DNA of 64,000 nt from Brevundimonas bacteroides DSM 4726 (GTDB lineage: Bacteria > Pseudomonadota > Alphaproteobacteria > Caulobacterales > Caulobacteraceae): positions 1 through 64,000 of the forward strand of contig NZ_KL370782.1 of NCBI RefSeq assembly GCF_000701445.1, read 5' to 3'. Below are positions 1-9,955 of this stretch, piece after piece (positions within the stretch are counted from its first letter, which is position 1; every line of letters starts with the position of its first letter). A program made the translations under genes and the position numbers. Below the pieces are notes generated by a model. The model was not told the origin of the DNA. It ran no database searches and was given only the letters and a program-made list of their open reading frames with translations.

Positions 1-371
1 AGCGGCAAGGCTCTAACAGGGCCGTTGGTCCCCGGTCAGTCGGCTTCGAGCGACGCGGGGCCGTCCGCTTCCGGTCAGACCAGCCGCGCGGAGCAGTCAG
101 CGTTCGCCGAAACACAAACCCATACGGTCTCCGGGCGAAGGCCCGGCTGCTCCGCCCGCCCTTCCCACCCGTTCACAGCGAAGAGCGATGACGCATGGCC
201 CCACCCGCTCTCCGCCCCCCGGGCGGAGACAGGCGGCGGAGCCGCCAGAGGCGGGCCCGTCACAGCATACCCCATGCGACATCGCCGGAGGAGGATGACG
301 ACGAGATCGGGGCGTCGTGGCCCTCGAAAGCCCCCTCCCATTCCCCACCGATTCCCCTATGTCCTGACCCC
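1..371. other. Intergenic region upstream of recQ, no gene recognised
   Basis: No reading frame here has convincing coding character. The frames that are open run through GC-rich sequence and resemble no family I know. There are several GC-rich inverted repeats, for example around 210-265 where cggcgg/ccgcc blocks face each other. They may be terminators or rho-independent hairpins of an upstream transcript, but none has a clear T-run. Confidence 0.4.
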
Positions 372-2231
372 ATGATTCACGACGCCCTCGCCGACGCCCG
401 CGCCGTTCTGGAGCGCGTCTGGGGCCATGCCGACTTTCGGGGCCTGCAAGCCTCCGTGGTCGCCGAGGTGCTGGCGGGACGCGACGTGCTGGCCGTCCTG
501 CCGACCGGCGGCGGCAAGAGCGTCTGCTATCAGGTCCCGGCGCTCATTCGTCCCGGGCTGGGCCTCGTCATCTCGCCGCTGATCGCGCTGATGACCGACC
601 AGGTCGAGGCGCTGCGCCAACAGGGCGTCCGCGCCGCCCGTCTGGATTCCGGCCTGACGCTGGACGAACGCTCGGCCGTGCTCCGCGCCGCCCGCTCCGG
701 CGATCTCGACCTGCTCTACGTCTCGCCCGAAGGCCTGCAATCCGGGGCGCTGCTGGACCGTCTGTCCGAAACGCCGTTGGCCCTGATCGCCATCGACGAG
801 GCCCACTGCGTCAGCCAGTGGGGCCACGACTTCCGCCCCGATTACCGGACGCTGGGCCGCCTCGGTCAGATGTTCCCGGGCGTGCCCCGGATCGCCGTCA
901 CCGCCACCGCCGACGCCCGCACCCGCGACGACATCCTGGCCTCCCTGCACCTGGAGGGCGCCGCGGTCTTCGTCGACAGCTTCGCCCGGCCGAACCTTCA
1001 GCTGTCCGCCATCCGCAAGGACTCGGCCTCTCGCGCCAAAACGGATGCTCACGTCATCGAACTGGTCCGCGCCCGTCGCGGTCAGTCCGGCGTCGTCTAT
1101 TGCGGCAGTCGCGATGGCTGCGAACGCGTGGCCGATGCGCTCAAGGCCGCCGGAACCAACGCCATCGCCTATCACGCCGGCATGGCCGGGCCAGAGCGCG
1201 ACCGGCGCCTGGAACGCTTCCTGGCCGAAGACGGGGCCGTCATGGTCGCCACGATCGCGTTCGGCATGGGCGTGGACAAGGCCGATGTCCGCTTCGTCAT
1301 CCACGCCGATCCGCCCGGGTCGCTGGAGGCCTACTGGCAGGAGATCGGTCGCGCGGGCCGCGACGGCGAACCGGCCGACGGCATCACCCTGTATGGCCCG
1401 TCGGACATCGCCTGGACGCTCCGCCGTCTCGAAACCCGGCCGATGGCCGAGGAGGTCAAGGCGGTACAGACGCGAAAGGCCCGCCAGCTGTTCGCCATGC
1501 TGGACGGCGCGACCTGCCGCCCCCAGGCGGTTCGCCGCTACTTCGGAGAGACCGACGCCGGCGTCTGCGGGGTCTGCGACATCTGCCAGGATCCACCGGC
1601 CCTCTATGACGCCACCGTCCCGGCCCAGAAGGCGCTGGCGGCGGTTCAGCGGCTGGGCGGTCGGTTCGGCCGGGGCCGCATCGTCGATCACCTGACCGGC
1701 AAGACCAAGGACGTCCAGCCGTGGGAAAGCGACCTCTCGACCTGGAGCATCGGCAAGGACATCGCCCCCACCGGCTGGCGCGATATCCTGGATCACCTGA
1801 TGTTCGAGGGCCTGCTGGTCGAGGACCCGAACGAGGGCAAGCCCTTGGTCATGCTGGGCGACCCCGAACGCATCCGCGCCGTCTATCGCGGCGAGACCAA
1901 GGTGGAGGTGCGCCGCACCCCGCCCGGCTTCGGTGCCTCAGGTCGCTCAGCCGCTCCCCGAGACCGCACCCGCAACGACCGGAACGCCGCCGTCGAGGCG
2001 CTCGACGCCGACATCCGCGCCCGCTTCGACGCTCTGCGCGCCTGGCGCCGCGACCGGGCCTCGGAACAGCACGTCCCGCCCTACGTCATCTTTCAGGACA
2101 AGACCCTGCTGGAGATCGCCACCCGCGAACCCGGCACGCTTGACGCGCTGGCCGCCATTCCGGGCGTCGGCCAATCCAAGATCGACCGCTATGGCGCGGG
2201 CGTGCTCAAGGTGCTTGGGGAACTGGCCTGA
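372..2231 (+). CDS. recQ: ATP-dependent DNA helicase RecQ
   Basis: 3'-5' superfamily 2 DNA helicase acting in recombination repair and processing of stalled forks. The protein is 619 residues. Walker A TGGGKS is at residues 45-50 and the DEAH box at 142-145. A helicase-C domain carries the arginine-finger motif QEIGRAGRDG near residue 325. The RQC zinc-binding cysteines (C...CGVCDIC) lie near 380-403, and a C-terminal HRDC domain covers about 540-615. I chose the ATG at 372 because homology to RecQ starts there; the open frame extends upstream to 195 in sequence that looks non-coding. It converges with the minus-strand gene at 2247. Confidence 0.95.
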   Translation: MIHDALADARAVLERVWGHADFRGLQASVVAEVLAGRDVLAVLPTGGGKSVCYQVPALIRPGLGLVISPLIALMTDQVEALRQQGVRAARLDSGLTLDERSAVLRAARSGDLDLLYVSPEGLQSGALLDRLSETPLALIAIDEAHCVSQWGHDFRPDYRTLGRLGQMFPGVPRIAVTATADARTRDDILASLHLEGAAVFVDSFARPNLQLSAIRKDSASRAKTDAHVIELVRARRGQSGVVYCGSRDGCERVADALKAAGTNAIAYHAGMAGPERDRRLERFLAEDGAVMVATIAFGMGVDKADVRFVIHADPPGSLEAYWQEIGRAGRDGEPADGITLYGPSDIAWTLRRLETRPMAEEVKAVQTRKARQLFAMLDGATCRPQAVRRYFGETDAGVCGVCDICQDPPALYDATVPAQKALAAVQRLGGRFGRGRIVDHLTGKTKDVQPWESDLSTWSIGKDIAPTGWRDILDHLMFEGLLVEDPNEGKPLVMLGDPERIRAVYRGETKVEVRRTPPGFGASGRSAAPRDRTRNDRNAAVEALDADIRARFDALRAWRRDRASEQHVPPYVIFQDKTLLEIATREPGTLDALAAIPGVGQSKIDRYGAGVLKVLGELA

Positions 2232-2246
2232 GCGTCGGGACCGCTC

Positions 2247-2843
2247 TCAGGCCGGAGCCGTCTCACGGAAGCTGGGCCGCGTCTCCAACTCGGCCTGAAG
2301 CGCGACCAGCCCCGGACGCCCGGCCTTCCAGTCGTAATCCGGATGCCGGAAATCCAGCCAGGTCACCGCGCACCCCGCCGTGATGACGCCCATGTCCAGC
2401 GGCTCAGCCGCCACGCCCGCCGCCTCCAACGCATCGAGCGCACGTCCCATGTTTTCGATCCACCGCATCATCCAAGACGGCGACCGCTCGCTCTCGGGTC
2501 GTCGCTTCTCCAGCACCAGCTTGACGCCCATCTCCAGCACGGCTGCCGCCAGACCCTCGACCTGCTTGACCCGCCACCGCTCTGGGCCATCGATCGGCAG
2601 GAGGACCGGACCCGCCCCCTGCCGGTCCAGCCATTCGCAGATCACCGGACTGTCCAGGATCGCCTCGCCGCCGTCGGTCAGCAGGGCGGGCACCTGCGCG
2701 ATCGGATTGACCGCCAGCAGCGCATCGGGGCTCTCGTACGGATTGACGAGGACCTCCTCGACCCGGTCAAGCAGTCCCTTCTCGCGGACCACGATCCGGC
2801 ACTTGCGCGCGAACGGCGAGGGCGGGGCGATGAACAGCTTCAT
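2247..2843 (-). CDS. Glutathione S-transferase family protein
   Basis: 198 residues, the usual GST length. The N-terminal thioredoxin-like domain starts MKLFIAPPSPFARKCRIVVRE, with the Ser-Pro-x-Ala-Arg-Lys segment at the glutathione site, and continues with the conserved cis-Pro region (NPIAQVPALL) and the ILDSPVICEWLD segment. An all-helical C-terminal domain follows. It is probably a cytosolic detoxification or thiol-transfer enzyme; the substrate cannot be told. Four bases separate it from the upstream hydrolase gene (stop at 2848), so the two are probably co-transcribed. Confidence 0.85.
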   Translation of the reverse strand: MKLFIAPPSPFARKCRIVVREKGLLDRVEEVLVNPYESPDALLAVNPIAQVPALLTDGGEAILDSPVICEWLDRQGAGPVLLPIDGPERWRVKQVEGLAAAVLEMGVKLVLEKRRPESERSPSWMMRWIENMGRALDALEAAGVAAEPLDMGVITAGCAVTWLDFRHPDYDWKAGRPGLVALQAELETRPSFRETAPA

Positions 2844-2847
2844 GGGA

Positions 2848-3720
2848 TTAACGCCTTTCGATCTGCACGCCCGCAGGTGCCGGCAGGGCCGCCAGCCGCG
2901 CTTGTGCGGTCGTATCGCCCAGCGTGTGGGCTCGCAGGAAATCCAGGCTCACTTCGGCGAGGAAAGCCCTCTGCGCCTGCGTGCCCTCGACGACCAGTCC
3001 ATGTCCGCCGCCTTCGAAGATCACCAGCATTCGGTCTCCCGGCGGCGCTGTGTCGAAGGGAATACGGTGGTCGCGCCAGTCGGGCGCATAGGTCTCGACC
3101 ACATCCGCATCGCCCGTGACCATCAGCATCGGGACTGTCAGCCCGCCGTAGGTTTCAGGCTGGACCAGGCCCTGAATGGCTCCTGGGGAAGACAGGGCCA
3201 CGACCACGCGGACGTCGGGATCGCTCTGCGGACCGACCGCCGTCACCGCCCCGCCTGCCATCAGGGACAGCAGGGAGCCGAACGAGTGTCCGGCTGCGGC
3301 CATGGGCTTTCCGGCATGCTCAGCGCGCACATGGTCGCGCACCACCGCCAGATCGGCGATGCGCGTCATGAAGGCTACGGCTCCGCCCGCGCGTCCTCCG
3401 CCCGGGTGCCTCTGGCTATCGACATGGAGTGGCGCGACCACGGTGAACCCTGCCTGTGCCCACCGGCCGATGATCTCACGATAGGCCCGGGGGTCTCCGC
3501 CCAGGCCGTGGCTGAACACCACGACCGCCCGCTCCTCAGCGGCCGGAAAGACGAAGACCGGGATATCGCGACCATCAGGGGCCCGCAGCGTCAGGTCGCC
3601 CAGGACCGCGCTCGGTGCCGGCGCCGTCAAGGTCGCCGTATCCTGGGCCGCGACGGGGACGGCCGAAGCGAGCGCGAGGCTCGCAGCAAACAGACCAATA
3701 AGGCGCAGGTTGACGGTCAC
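2848..3720 (-). CDS. Secreted alpha/beta hydrolase (dienelactone hydrolase/chlorophyllase-like)
   Basis: A signal peptide (hydrophobic run LIGLFAASLALASAVPVAAQ with an Ala-x-Ala cleavage site) is followed by an alpha/beta-hydrolase fold. The oxyanion segment is SHGLGG, the nucleophile elbow is GHSFGS, the acid is in TGDADVVE and the histidine in GGGHGLV. It is probably a periplasmic esterase of unknown substrate. I chose the GTG at 3720 because GGGAGGGG lies just upstream and the signal peptide follows directly; an upstream in-frame start at 3747 is possible. The upstream gene ispG ends at 3778. Confidence 0.8.
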   Translation of the reverse strand: MTVNLRLIGLFAASLALASAVPVAAQDTATLTAPAPSAVLGDLTLRAPDGRDIPVFVFPAAEERAVVVFSHGLGGDPRAYREIIGRWAQAGFTVVAPLHVDSQRHPGGGRAGGAVAFMTRIADLAVVRDHVRAEHAGKPMAAAGHSFGSLLSLMAGGAVTAVGPQSDPDVRVVVALSSPGAIQGLVQPETYGGLTVPMLMVTGDADVVETYAPDWRDHRIPFDTAPPGDRMLVIFEGGGHGLVVEGTQAQRAFLAEVSLDFLRAHTLGDTTAQARLAALPAPAGVQIERR

Positions 3721-3777
3721 GAATCCCCTCCCTCGTACTCGCGGCACCCTAGCGTGTCGGGATCGAAAGAGGAGTGC

Positions 3778-4935
3778 CTACTCGGCCGCTTCCAGGGCGG
3801 CTGCCTGGGCAGCGCGGGCGGCGTTCAGCTCTTCGGCCTTCTGTTCGACCATCTCGACGATCTTGTCGACCATGCCCTCGTTGGCCTGTTTGTGGGCGAT
3901 CTTGCCGTTCAGATAGACCATGCCGGACCCTGCCCCGCCGCCGGTGAAGCCGATGTCGGTATAGAGCGCCTCGCCCGGCCCGTTCACGACGCAGCCGATG
4001 ATCGACAGGCTCATGGGCGTGGAAATGTGGGCCAGCTTTTCTTCGAGGATGCCGACCGTCTCGATGACGTTGAATCCCTGACGGGCGCAGGACGGGCAGG
4101 CGATGATGTTGACCCCCCGGTGGCGCAGACCCAGCGACTTCAGGATATCGAAGCCGACCTTGATCTCCTCGACCGGATCGGCGGCAAGCGACACGCGGAT
4201 GGTGTCGCCGATGCCGGCCCACAGCAGATTGCCCATCGCGATGGACGACTTGATCGTGCCGGTGCGCAAGGGCCCCGCCTCGGTCACGCCGACGTGCAGC
4301 GGGCAGTCGATCGCCTCGGCCAGCTGGTGATAGGCGGCGACCGTCAGGAACGGGTCGGACGCCTTCACCGATATCTTGAACTCGTGGAAATCGTGGTCCT
4401 GGAGGATTCGGGCGTGGTTCAACGCGCTCTCGACCATGGCGTCGGGACAGGGCTCGCCGTACTTTTCCAGCAGCTCCTTCTCCAGCGAGCCGGCGTTGAC
4501 GCCGATCCGCATGGAGCAGCCGTGATCCTTGGCCGCCTGGATGACCTCGCGCACCCGGTCCGGGCTACCGATATTGCCTGGATTGATCCGCAGGCAGGCC
4601 GCGCCGGCCTCGGCCGCCTCGATGCCGCGGCGGTAGTGGAAGTGGATATCGGCGACCAGGGGAACCCTGGCCTCACCCGCGATGGTCCGGAACGCCGCCG
4701 TCGACTCCTCGTCCGGGCAGGAGACGCGGACGATGTCAGCTCCGGCCTCCTCCAGCTGACGGATCTGGTCGATCGTGGCGGCCGCGTCCGACGTCGGCGT
4801 GTTCGTCATGGACTGGACGCTGATCGGCGCGTCGCCGCCGACGGCCACCGAGCCCACGCGAATCTGGCGGCTCTTCCTGCGTTCGATGGTCCGCCAGGGA
4901 CGGATGTGGCCGAGTTCAGTCGCGTCGTGGCTCAT
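3778..4935 (-). CDS. ispG: 4-hydroxy-3-methylbut-2-enyl diphosphate synthase (IspG/GcpE)
   Basis: 385 residues. This is the seventh step of the MEP isoprenoid pathway: reductive ring opening of ME-cPP to HMBPP with a [4Fe-4S] cluster. Recognised from the N-terminal TIM-barrel sequence ([17 protein letters not shown]) and the C-terminal cluster-binding segment with CPSC and a third cysteine in [12 protein letters not shown]. The C-terminus ends in an Ala/Glu-rich tail. It lies downstream of the RodZ-like gene on the same strand (57-bp gap), and this ispG-rodZ pairing is common in alphaproteobacteria. Confidence 0.96.
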   Translation of the reverse strand: MSHDATELGHIRPWRTIERRKSRQIRVGSVAVGGDAPISVQSMTNTPTSDAAATIDQIRQLEEAGADIVRVSCPDEESTAAFRTIAGEARVPLVADIHFHYRRGIEAAEAGAACLRINPGNIGSPDRVREVIQAAKDHGCSMRIGVNAGSLEKELLEKYGEPCPDAMVESALNHARILQDHDFHEFKISVKASDPFLTVAAYHQLAEAIDCPLHVGVTEAGPLRTGTIKSSIAMGNLLWAGIGDTIRVSLAADPVEEIKVGFDILKSLGLRHRGVNIIACPSCARQGFNVIETVGILEEKLAHISTPMSLSIIGCVVNGPGEALYTDIGFTGGGAGSGMVYLNGKIAHKQANEGMVDKIVEMVEQKAEELNAARAAQAAALEAAE

Positions 4936-4992
4936 GACGCGAGAATATAGGCGAGCAGTCGAGACAAGGCCATGACGGCCGTTCGGCGGCGA

Positions 4993-6111
4993 TCAGCGCG
5001 GAGCGACCGAGGGCGTCAGGGCTGTCTGGGCGGCCTGCGTCGTCTGCGTCATGGCCGCCTGGGTGGCGGACGCGGCGCGGGCGGCGGCGGCCTGACGGGC
5101 CGTGGCTTCCGCCTCGATGCGAGCTGCCGTCTGGCGCGCCAAGGCGGCGGCGCGCGTGTTGAGCTGGGCCAGAGGCGTGACGGCCGCAGGCAGGGTGCCG
5201 CCATGTTCGCCGTTCAGGTAGACGTCGAAGTCGCCGGGCTCGGACACGTCCACCAGTGCGCTGACCCCGACCGGCGCGCGCCAGGCTTCGCCGGCGGCGA
5301 GCTGGCGGGCGAAGAGGACGCGGCCGTCGTTCATGCGGACCACAAAGGCCGCGGCGCGACGGGCCTGGATCACCACCTGGGAGGCGGCGGCCTCGGTGCC
5401 ATAGACCGCGCCACGCGGATTGAAGGCGGCCTGGACCGGCGGGGCGTTGGCGGCGGCAGCGGCGGCGAGCGCCTCCGTGTCGGCTGGGTCGATGCCGGTG
5501 AGTTCAGCCTCCAGGCCGGGCGTCAGATAGAGCGCCGGCGTCGTCTGGTCCGGCGGTGCCGGAAGCGGCGCGCCGACGCTGACCGGTTGCTGGCCGATGA
5601 CGGCGCCCAGGCTCCAGCTCTCGGGCACTTCGGCAATGTCGGACGGCTGGGGCGCGCGCATCAGGCTGACGCGTTGCCAGACGTTCCAGCCGACGATGGA
5701 CAGCACGATCAGGGCGACGGCGCCGATGATGCGGGGCGAATAGCGACGGACGTCCTCGAACGCGATACCGACGGGCGGCTGCAGCGGCACAGCTGCGTCC
5801 GGCGTCTCGCGCTTGAACCGTTCGACCGCCAGCTGTTCGTCGAGGCCCAGCGCACCGGCATAGGCGCGCACATAGCCGATGGCGAACACCCGCGACGGCA
5901 GGGCCGAGTGGTCGTTCTGCTCAAGCGCCCGCAGATAGCGTTCATGAACCCGGGTGTCGGCGGCCAGTTCGGCGAGCGAGCGCCCCGCCTGTTCGCGGGT
6001 GCGTTTCAGGCCATCGCCGAGGGTCGGTGCGTCAGTGATGGAGGGCACAGGGTCCTTCCAATCCGGATGAGCCCGAAACTCGTCGGGGACGTTCCCCGTG
6101 TCCAGCGCCAT
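4993..6111 (-). CDS. RodZ-like helix-turn-helix membrane protein (DUF4115)
   Basis: An N-terminal XRE-type HTH (about LGDGLKRTREQAGRSLAELA... to ALGLDEQLA) is followed by a juxtamembrane basic stretch, one transmembrane helix (IIGAVALIVLSIVGWNVW), a long Pro/Ala linker, and a C-terminal RodZ-type beta domain with a GEAWRAP...DVSEPGDFDVYLNGE segment. RodZ links MreB to the cell-wall elongation machinery. The start is uncertain: the frame is open to an ATG at 6246, but only the ATG at 6111 has a purine-rich Shine-Dalgarno-like sequence (GGGGCAGGG). The Ala/Thr/Gln-rich C-terminal tail is low-complexity. Confidence 0.75.
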   Translation of the reverse strand: MALDTGNVPDEFRAHPDWKDPVPSITDAPTLGDGLKRTREQAGRSLAELAADTRVHERYLRALEQNDHSALPSRVFAIGYVRAYAGALGLDEQLAVERFKRETPDAAVPLQPPVGIAFEDVRRYSPRIIGAVALIVLSIVGWNVWQRVSLMRAPQPSDIAEVPESWSLGAVIGQQPVSVGAPLPAPPDQTTPALYLTPGLEAELTGIDPADTEALAAAAAANAPPVQAAFNPRGAVYGTEAAASQVVIQARRAAAFVVRMNDGRVLFARQLAAGEAWRAPVGVSALVDVSEPGDFDVYLNGEHGGTLPAAVTPLAQLNTRAAALARQTAARIEAEATARQAAAARAASATQAAMTQTTQAAQTALTPSVAPR

Positions 6112-6303
6112 GACGCCCTGCCCCATACTCAGCGACGGACTGACAGACCCCGTCGCAGTACCCCACACGGGTGCGCCTAGCATGGTGCTGTGACGAAACC
6201 CGCCCGGCCCTCCGGGGATACTGAAATCGTCTTGTGGATAACCCATTTCGGCCGCTGGTTCAACGTCTTGTTAAGCTTGTTCGCCGTCCCGAAAGGGAAC
6301 GGT

Positions 6304-8577
6304 TCACAGACCGACGTTCAGTTTCCGGGCCAGACTTTCGATCTCGTTCCGGACCGACCCAGCCGAGGAGCCGAGCAGCTTGTCCATGCCGCGACGCGCC
6401 GCCGCCAGATCGGTCGACAGGATCATGCGCTTGACCGGACCGACCCCACCCGCCGGAGCCGACAGGCGGGTAAAGCCGAGGCAAATCAGGGCGAAGGCCT
6501 CCAGCGGCCGCCCGGCCAGCTCGCCGCAAACCGACACCGGCGTGCCGGTCTCGGCGCAGGCCTTCTGGATGGTCTGGAGCGCCCGGAGCGCCGGGGGCGA
6601 CAGGGGATCGTAGCGATCCGACACCAGCGGATTGGTCCGGTCCGCCGCGTACATGTACTGAAACAGGTCATTGGACCCGACCGAGACGAAGTCCGTCAGC
6701 GGCAACAGCGCGTCCAGATGCCACAGCAGGCTGGGGCACTCGATCATCGCCCCGACCCGCAACAACGCTGGCAAAGGCCGCCCCCGCCGCCGCGCCCATT
6801 CGCACTCGACATCGACCAGATCGCGCGCCGCCCGGAACTCGTCGACCGTGGCGATCATGGGGAACATGACGCGCAGCTCGCGCCCCGCGCCGGCCGCCAG
6901 CAGGGCGCGCAGCTGGAGCCGCAGCAGGCTCGGCCGATCCAGACCCAGACGGATGGCGCGACGACCCAGCGCGGGATTCTCCTCCCGCTCGGTCGTCTCC
7001 ATGTAGGGCAGGACCTTGTCGCCGCCGATGTCCAGCGTTCGGAAGGTGACGGGCCGGTCGCCCGCCGCGTCCAGCACCAGACGATAGAGCTCGGTCTGGG
7101 AGTTCAGGCGCGGCAGCTCCTCGGACACCATGAACTGGAACTCGGTGCGGAACAGGCCGATGCCCTCGGCGCCGGTGGCGTCGAGGTTCTCGAGATCGAC
7201 GGCCAGACCGGCGTTGGTCAGGAGGGTGATCCGCGTGCCGTCCAGCGTGACGGCGGGCGTGTCCCTCAGCTTGGCGAACTCAGCCTGACGCTGGCTGCGG
7301 ACCGCCATGCGGGACCGCACCGAGTCCAGCATGTCCGCGCGTGGCCGCAGATGCGCCTCGCCCGTCTCGCCGTCGACGATCACGAGGTCGCGCTCGCTCA
7401 GCCGGTCACGCACGCCCTGAAGGCGCCCCACGCAGGGTATCTGCAGGGCCCGGGCCACGATGGCGGCGTGGCTGGCCGCCGACCCCTCCTCCATCAGAAG
7501 GCCCCGGATGCGGTCGCGCGGATATTCCAGCAGGTCGGCCGGGCCGAGGTTCTTGGCCACCAGGATGGCGTCGTCCGGAAGTTCCCGCTCGCTCGGATTG
7601 TCGCCCGCCAGGATCCGCAACAGCCGGTTGGCCAGATCCTCGAAATCGTGCAGCCGCTCGCGGATGTAGGGATCGCGCGCCTGGGCGAAGCGGGCGCGAT
7701 GCTCGTTTCGCACTCGGTCCACGGCCGCCTCGGCGGTCAGGCCGCCGCGCACCGCCTCCTCCAGCGACCGGTTCCAGCCCCGGTCGTCCGCGAACATGCG
7801 ATAGGTCTCGAGCACTTCGAACGACTGGCCCGCCAGCTTGCCCTGGCCCCCGTCCAGCAGGTCGTCGATGGACTTCTTGAGCGTGTTCAGCCCTTCGCGA
7901 AGTCGGATTTCCTCGACCTGCTGGTTCTCGGCCAGCAGCCGTTCAGGCGGCAGCGGCGCCTCGTGGAGCACGACGTGGCCGTACGCCAGGCCTTCGGCGA
8001 ACCTCTGGCCCTTGATGCGCTCGGGCCGGTGGGGCGCCAGTTCGACGTCGCGCAGTTCGTCGGCCGCCAGCAGCTCGCCGGACGCCACCGTCTCGGCCAG
8101 AACCATGGCGATGGTCTGGATGTCCTCGACCTCGTCTTCGTCATAGCGACGCTCGGCCCGGTTCTGGACGACCAGCACACCGATGGCCCGGCCGCCGCGC
8201 AGCAGGGGCGCCCCGAGGAAGGCGTGATAGGGGTCCTCGCCCGTCTCCGGTCGATAGGAAAAGCTGGGGTGGCTGGGCGCGTCCGACAGGCTGATCGGTT
8301 GGGCCAGCCGCGCCACCTCGCCGACCAGACCCTCGCCGGGCTTCAGCCGCGTGCGGTGGACGGCGTCGGGGTTCAGGCCCTGGGTGGCGAACAGCTCCAG
8401 CTCGCCGGACGCCCGCCGCAGATAGATGGAGCAGACCTCGGCCACCATCGACTGGGCGATGGTCTTGACCACGACATCAAGCCGACCCTGCGCCGGACCG
8501 CCGTCGGCCATCGCCTCGCGGATCTGGCGCAGGAGGACGCGCGGCCCCCTCGTCATCGCTCCGCCTGCTACGGCCAT
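6304..8577 (-). CDS. ptsP: Phosphoenolpyruvate-protein phosphotransferase with GAF domain (EI-Ntr)
   Basis: 757 residues, the length expected for nitrogen-PTS enzyme I. Order: an N-terminal GAF domain (about 20-165), the PEP-utiliser N domain, the phosphohistidine swivel domain with active-site histidine in GSAASHAAIVAR, and a C-terminal PEP-binding TIM barrel (GLFRTEFQFM, GSNDLFQYMYAADR, CGELAG). It transfers phosphate from PEP to NPr and so to EIIA-Ntr, a regulatory cascade. An in-frame ATG at 8556 with its own AGGCGGAG is an alternative start. It follows lysC on the same strand after 46 bp, the order seen in many alphaproteobacteria. Confidence 0.93.
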   Translation of the reverse strand: MAVAGGAMTRGPRVLLRQIREAMADGGPAQGRLDVVVKTIAQSMVAEVCSIYLRRASGELELFATQGLNPDAVHRTRLKPGEGLVGEVARLAQPISLSDAPSHPSFSYRPETGEDPYHAFLGAPLLRGGRAIGVLVVQNRAERRYDEDEVEDIQTIAMVLAETVASGELLAADELRDVELAPHRPERIKGQRFAEGLAYGHVVLHEAPLPPERLLAENQQVEEIRLREGLNTLKKSIDDLLDGGQGKLAGQSFEVLETYRMFADDRGWNRSLEEAVRGGLTAEAAVDRVRNEHRARFAQARDPYIRERLHDFEDLANRLLRILAGDNPSERELPDDAILVAKNLGPADLLEYPRDRIRGLLMEEGSAASHAAIVARALQIPCVGRLQGVRDRLSERDLVIVDGETGEAHLRPRADMLDSVRSRMAVRSQRQAEFAKLRDTPAVTLDGTRITLLTNAGLAVDLENLDATGAEGIGLFRTEFQFMVSEELPRLNSQTELYRLVLDAAGDRPVTFRTLDIGGDKVLPYMETTEREENPALGRRAIRLGLDRPSLLRLQLRALLAAGAGRELRVMFPMIATVDEFRAARDLVDVECEWARRRGRPLPALLRVGAMIECPSLLWHLDALLPLTDFVSVGSNDLFQYMYAADRTNPLVSDRYDPLSPPALRALQTIQKACAETGTPVSVCGELAGRPLEAFALICLGFTRLSAPAGGVGPVKRMILSTDLAAARRGMDKLLGSSAGSVRNEIESLARKLNVGL

Positions 8578-8623
8578 CCGGTCTCCCTGCTCGGCCCCAA
8601 AATGGGGCGGGCCTCAGCCAAAC

Positions 8624-9898
8624 CTATACCGCTTCCAGCCCATAGGCCGCATGCAGCGCGCGCACGGCGAGTTCGGCATAGGCCGCGTCGATCAGGACGC
8701 TGATCTTGATCTCGGACGTGGAGATGGCCTGGAACTTGACCCCCTTGTCGGCCAAGGCCCGGAACATGGTCTGGGCGACGCCGGCGTGGCTCCTCATGCC
8801 GACGCCGACCACCGAGACCTTGGCCACGTCCTCGTCGACGCGCAGGTCGGCGAAGCCGATCTGATCTTGCGCGGATCGCATCAGCTCGGCGGCGCGCGCA
8901 GCGTCGCGGCGACCCGTCGTGAAGGTCAGGTTGACCGCGCCTTCGGTGCGGGCCTGGCTCTGGACGATCATGTCGACGTTGACGTTGGCCTCGGCGAGGC
9001 GGGTGAAGACGTCGGCAGGGGCGTCGGTGCGATCGGACAGCCCCAGGAGCGTGATGCGGGCCTCGTCTCGGCTCATGGTCACGCCGGACACGATGCGTTT
9101 TTCCACGATTTCCTCCTCGTCGCAGATCAGGGTGCCGGACTTCGGCGGAAGGTTGCCATGCTCGTCGGGCTCGACGAAGCTGGACAGGACGCGCACGGGC
9201 ACGCGCATACCCATGGCCAGTTCGACCGAGCGGGTCTGGAGCACCTTGGCGCCCAGGGACGCCATCTCCAGCATCTCCTCGTAGGAGACCTTCTCCAGTC
9301 GCCGAGCCCGGCTCTCGATGCGCGGGTCGGTCGTATAGACACCGTCCACGTCGGTGTAGATATCGCACGCGCAGCCCAGCGCCGCCGCCACCGCCACCGC
9401 CGAGGTGTCTGAGCCGCCTCGGCCCAGGGTGGTGATCCTTCCGTCCCTCGTCACACCCTGGAAGCCCGGCACCACCACGATCTCGCCGCCGTCGACAGCA
9501 GTGGCCAAGGCGTCGCCGGGGATGTCCTCGATGCGCGCCTTGCCGTGGGCGTCGTCGGTCAGGATCGGCACCTGCCAGCCCATCATCGACCGGGCGCGAA
9601 AGCCCATGTTCCGGAGCGTCAGGGCCAGCAGCCCCGCCGTCACCTGCTCGCCCGAGGCAACGACGACATCATATTCGTTATCCGACAGGGCGATGCCTTG
9701 CGCAGGCGGACCGGCCCCATCGGTCCAGGCGACCAGCTCGTTGGTCTTGCCCGCCATCGCCGACACCACCACGGCCACGCCATGACCGGCCCGGACTTCG
9801 GCGGCGACGATGCGGGCGGCGCGGCGGATCCGCTCCAGGTCGCCCATGGAGGTGCCGCCGAACTTCATGACCAGCCGAGAGGCTGTTGGCCGCGTCAT
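8624..9898 (-). CDS. lysC: Aspartate kinase
   Basis: Phosphorylates aspartate, the first step of the Lys/Thr/Met branch. 424 residues. The kinase domain begins with KFGGTSMGD and carries [16 protein letters not shown], and two C-terminal ACT domains (from about residue 270) bind allosteric effectors. The length fits the alpha/beta-type monofunctional enzyme. An internal translation start for a separate beta subunit is possible but I could not pick one. It is divergent from ubiG with 57 bp between the start codons, which must hold both promoters. Confidence 0.95.
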   Translation of the reverse strand: MTRPTASRLVMKFGGTSMGDLERIRRAARIVAAEVRAGHGVAVVVSAMAGKTNELVAWTDGAGPPAQGIALSDNEYDVVVASGEQVTAGLLALTLRNMGFRARSMMGWQVPILTDDAHGKARIEDIPGDALATAVDGGEIVVVPGFQGVTRDGRITTLGRGGSDTSAVAVAAALGCACDIYTDVDGVYTTDPRIESRARRLEKVSYEEMLEMASLGAKVLQTRSVELAMGMRVPVRVLSSFVEPDEHGNLPPKSGTLICDEEEIVEKRIVSGVTMSRDEARITLLGLSDRTDAPADVFTRLAEANVNVDMIVQSQARTEGAVNLTFTTGRRDAARAAELMRSAQDQIGFADLRVDEDVAKVSVVGVGMRSHAGVAQTMFRALADKGVKFQAISTSEIKISVLIDAAYAELAVRALHAAYGLEAV

Positions 9899-9955
9899 CG
9901 TGACGGGGTCTCCCTGTTGCGCGGCCTTCCGAAAAGGGGTTCACCCTGTCAGCCC

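Noticed and set aside
2380-4950. An 857-codon open frame on the plus strand opposite the hydrolase and ispG
   Set aside because: GC-rich third positions keep the antisense frame open; the minus-strand genes are clearly real and the plus-strand product has no domain and low-complexity sequence.
6190-8703. An 837-codon plus-strand open frame opposite ptsP
   Set aside because: Shadow of ptsP in a GC-rich genome; ptsP shows catalytic motifs and the antisense frame has none.
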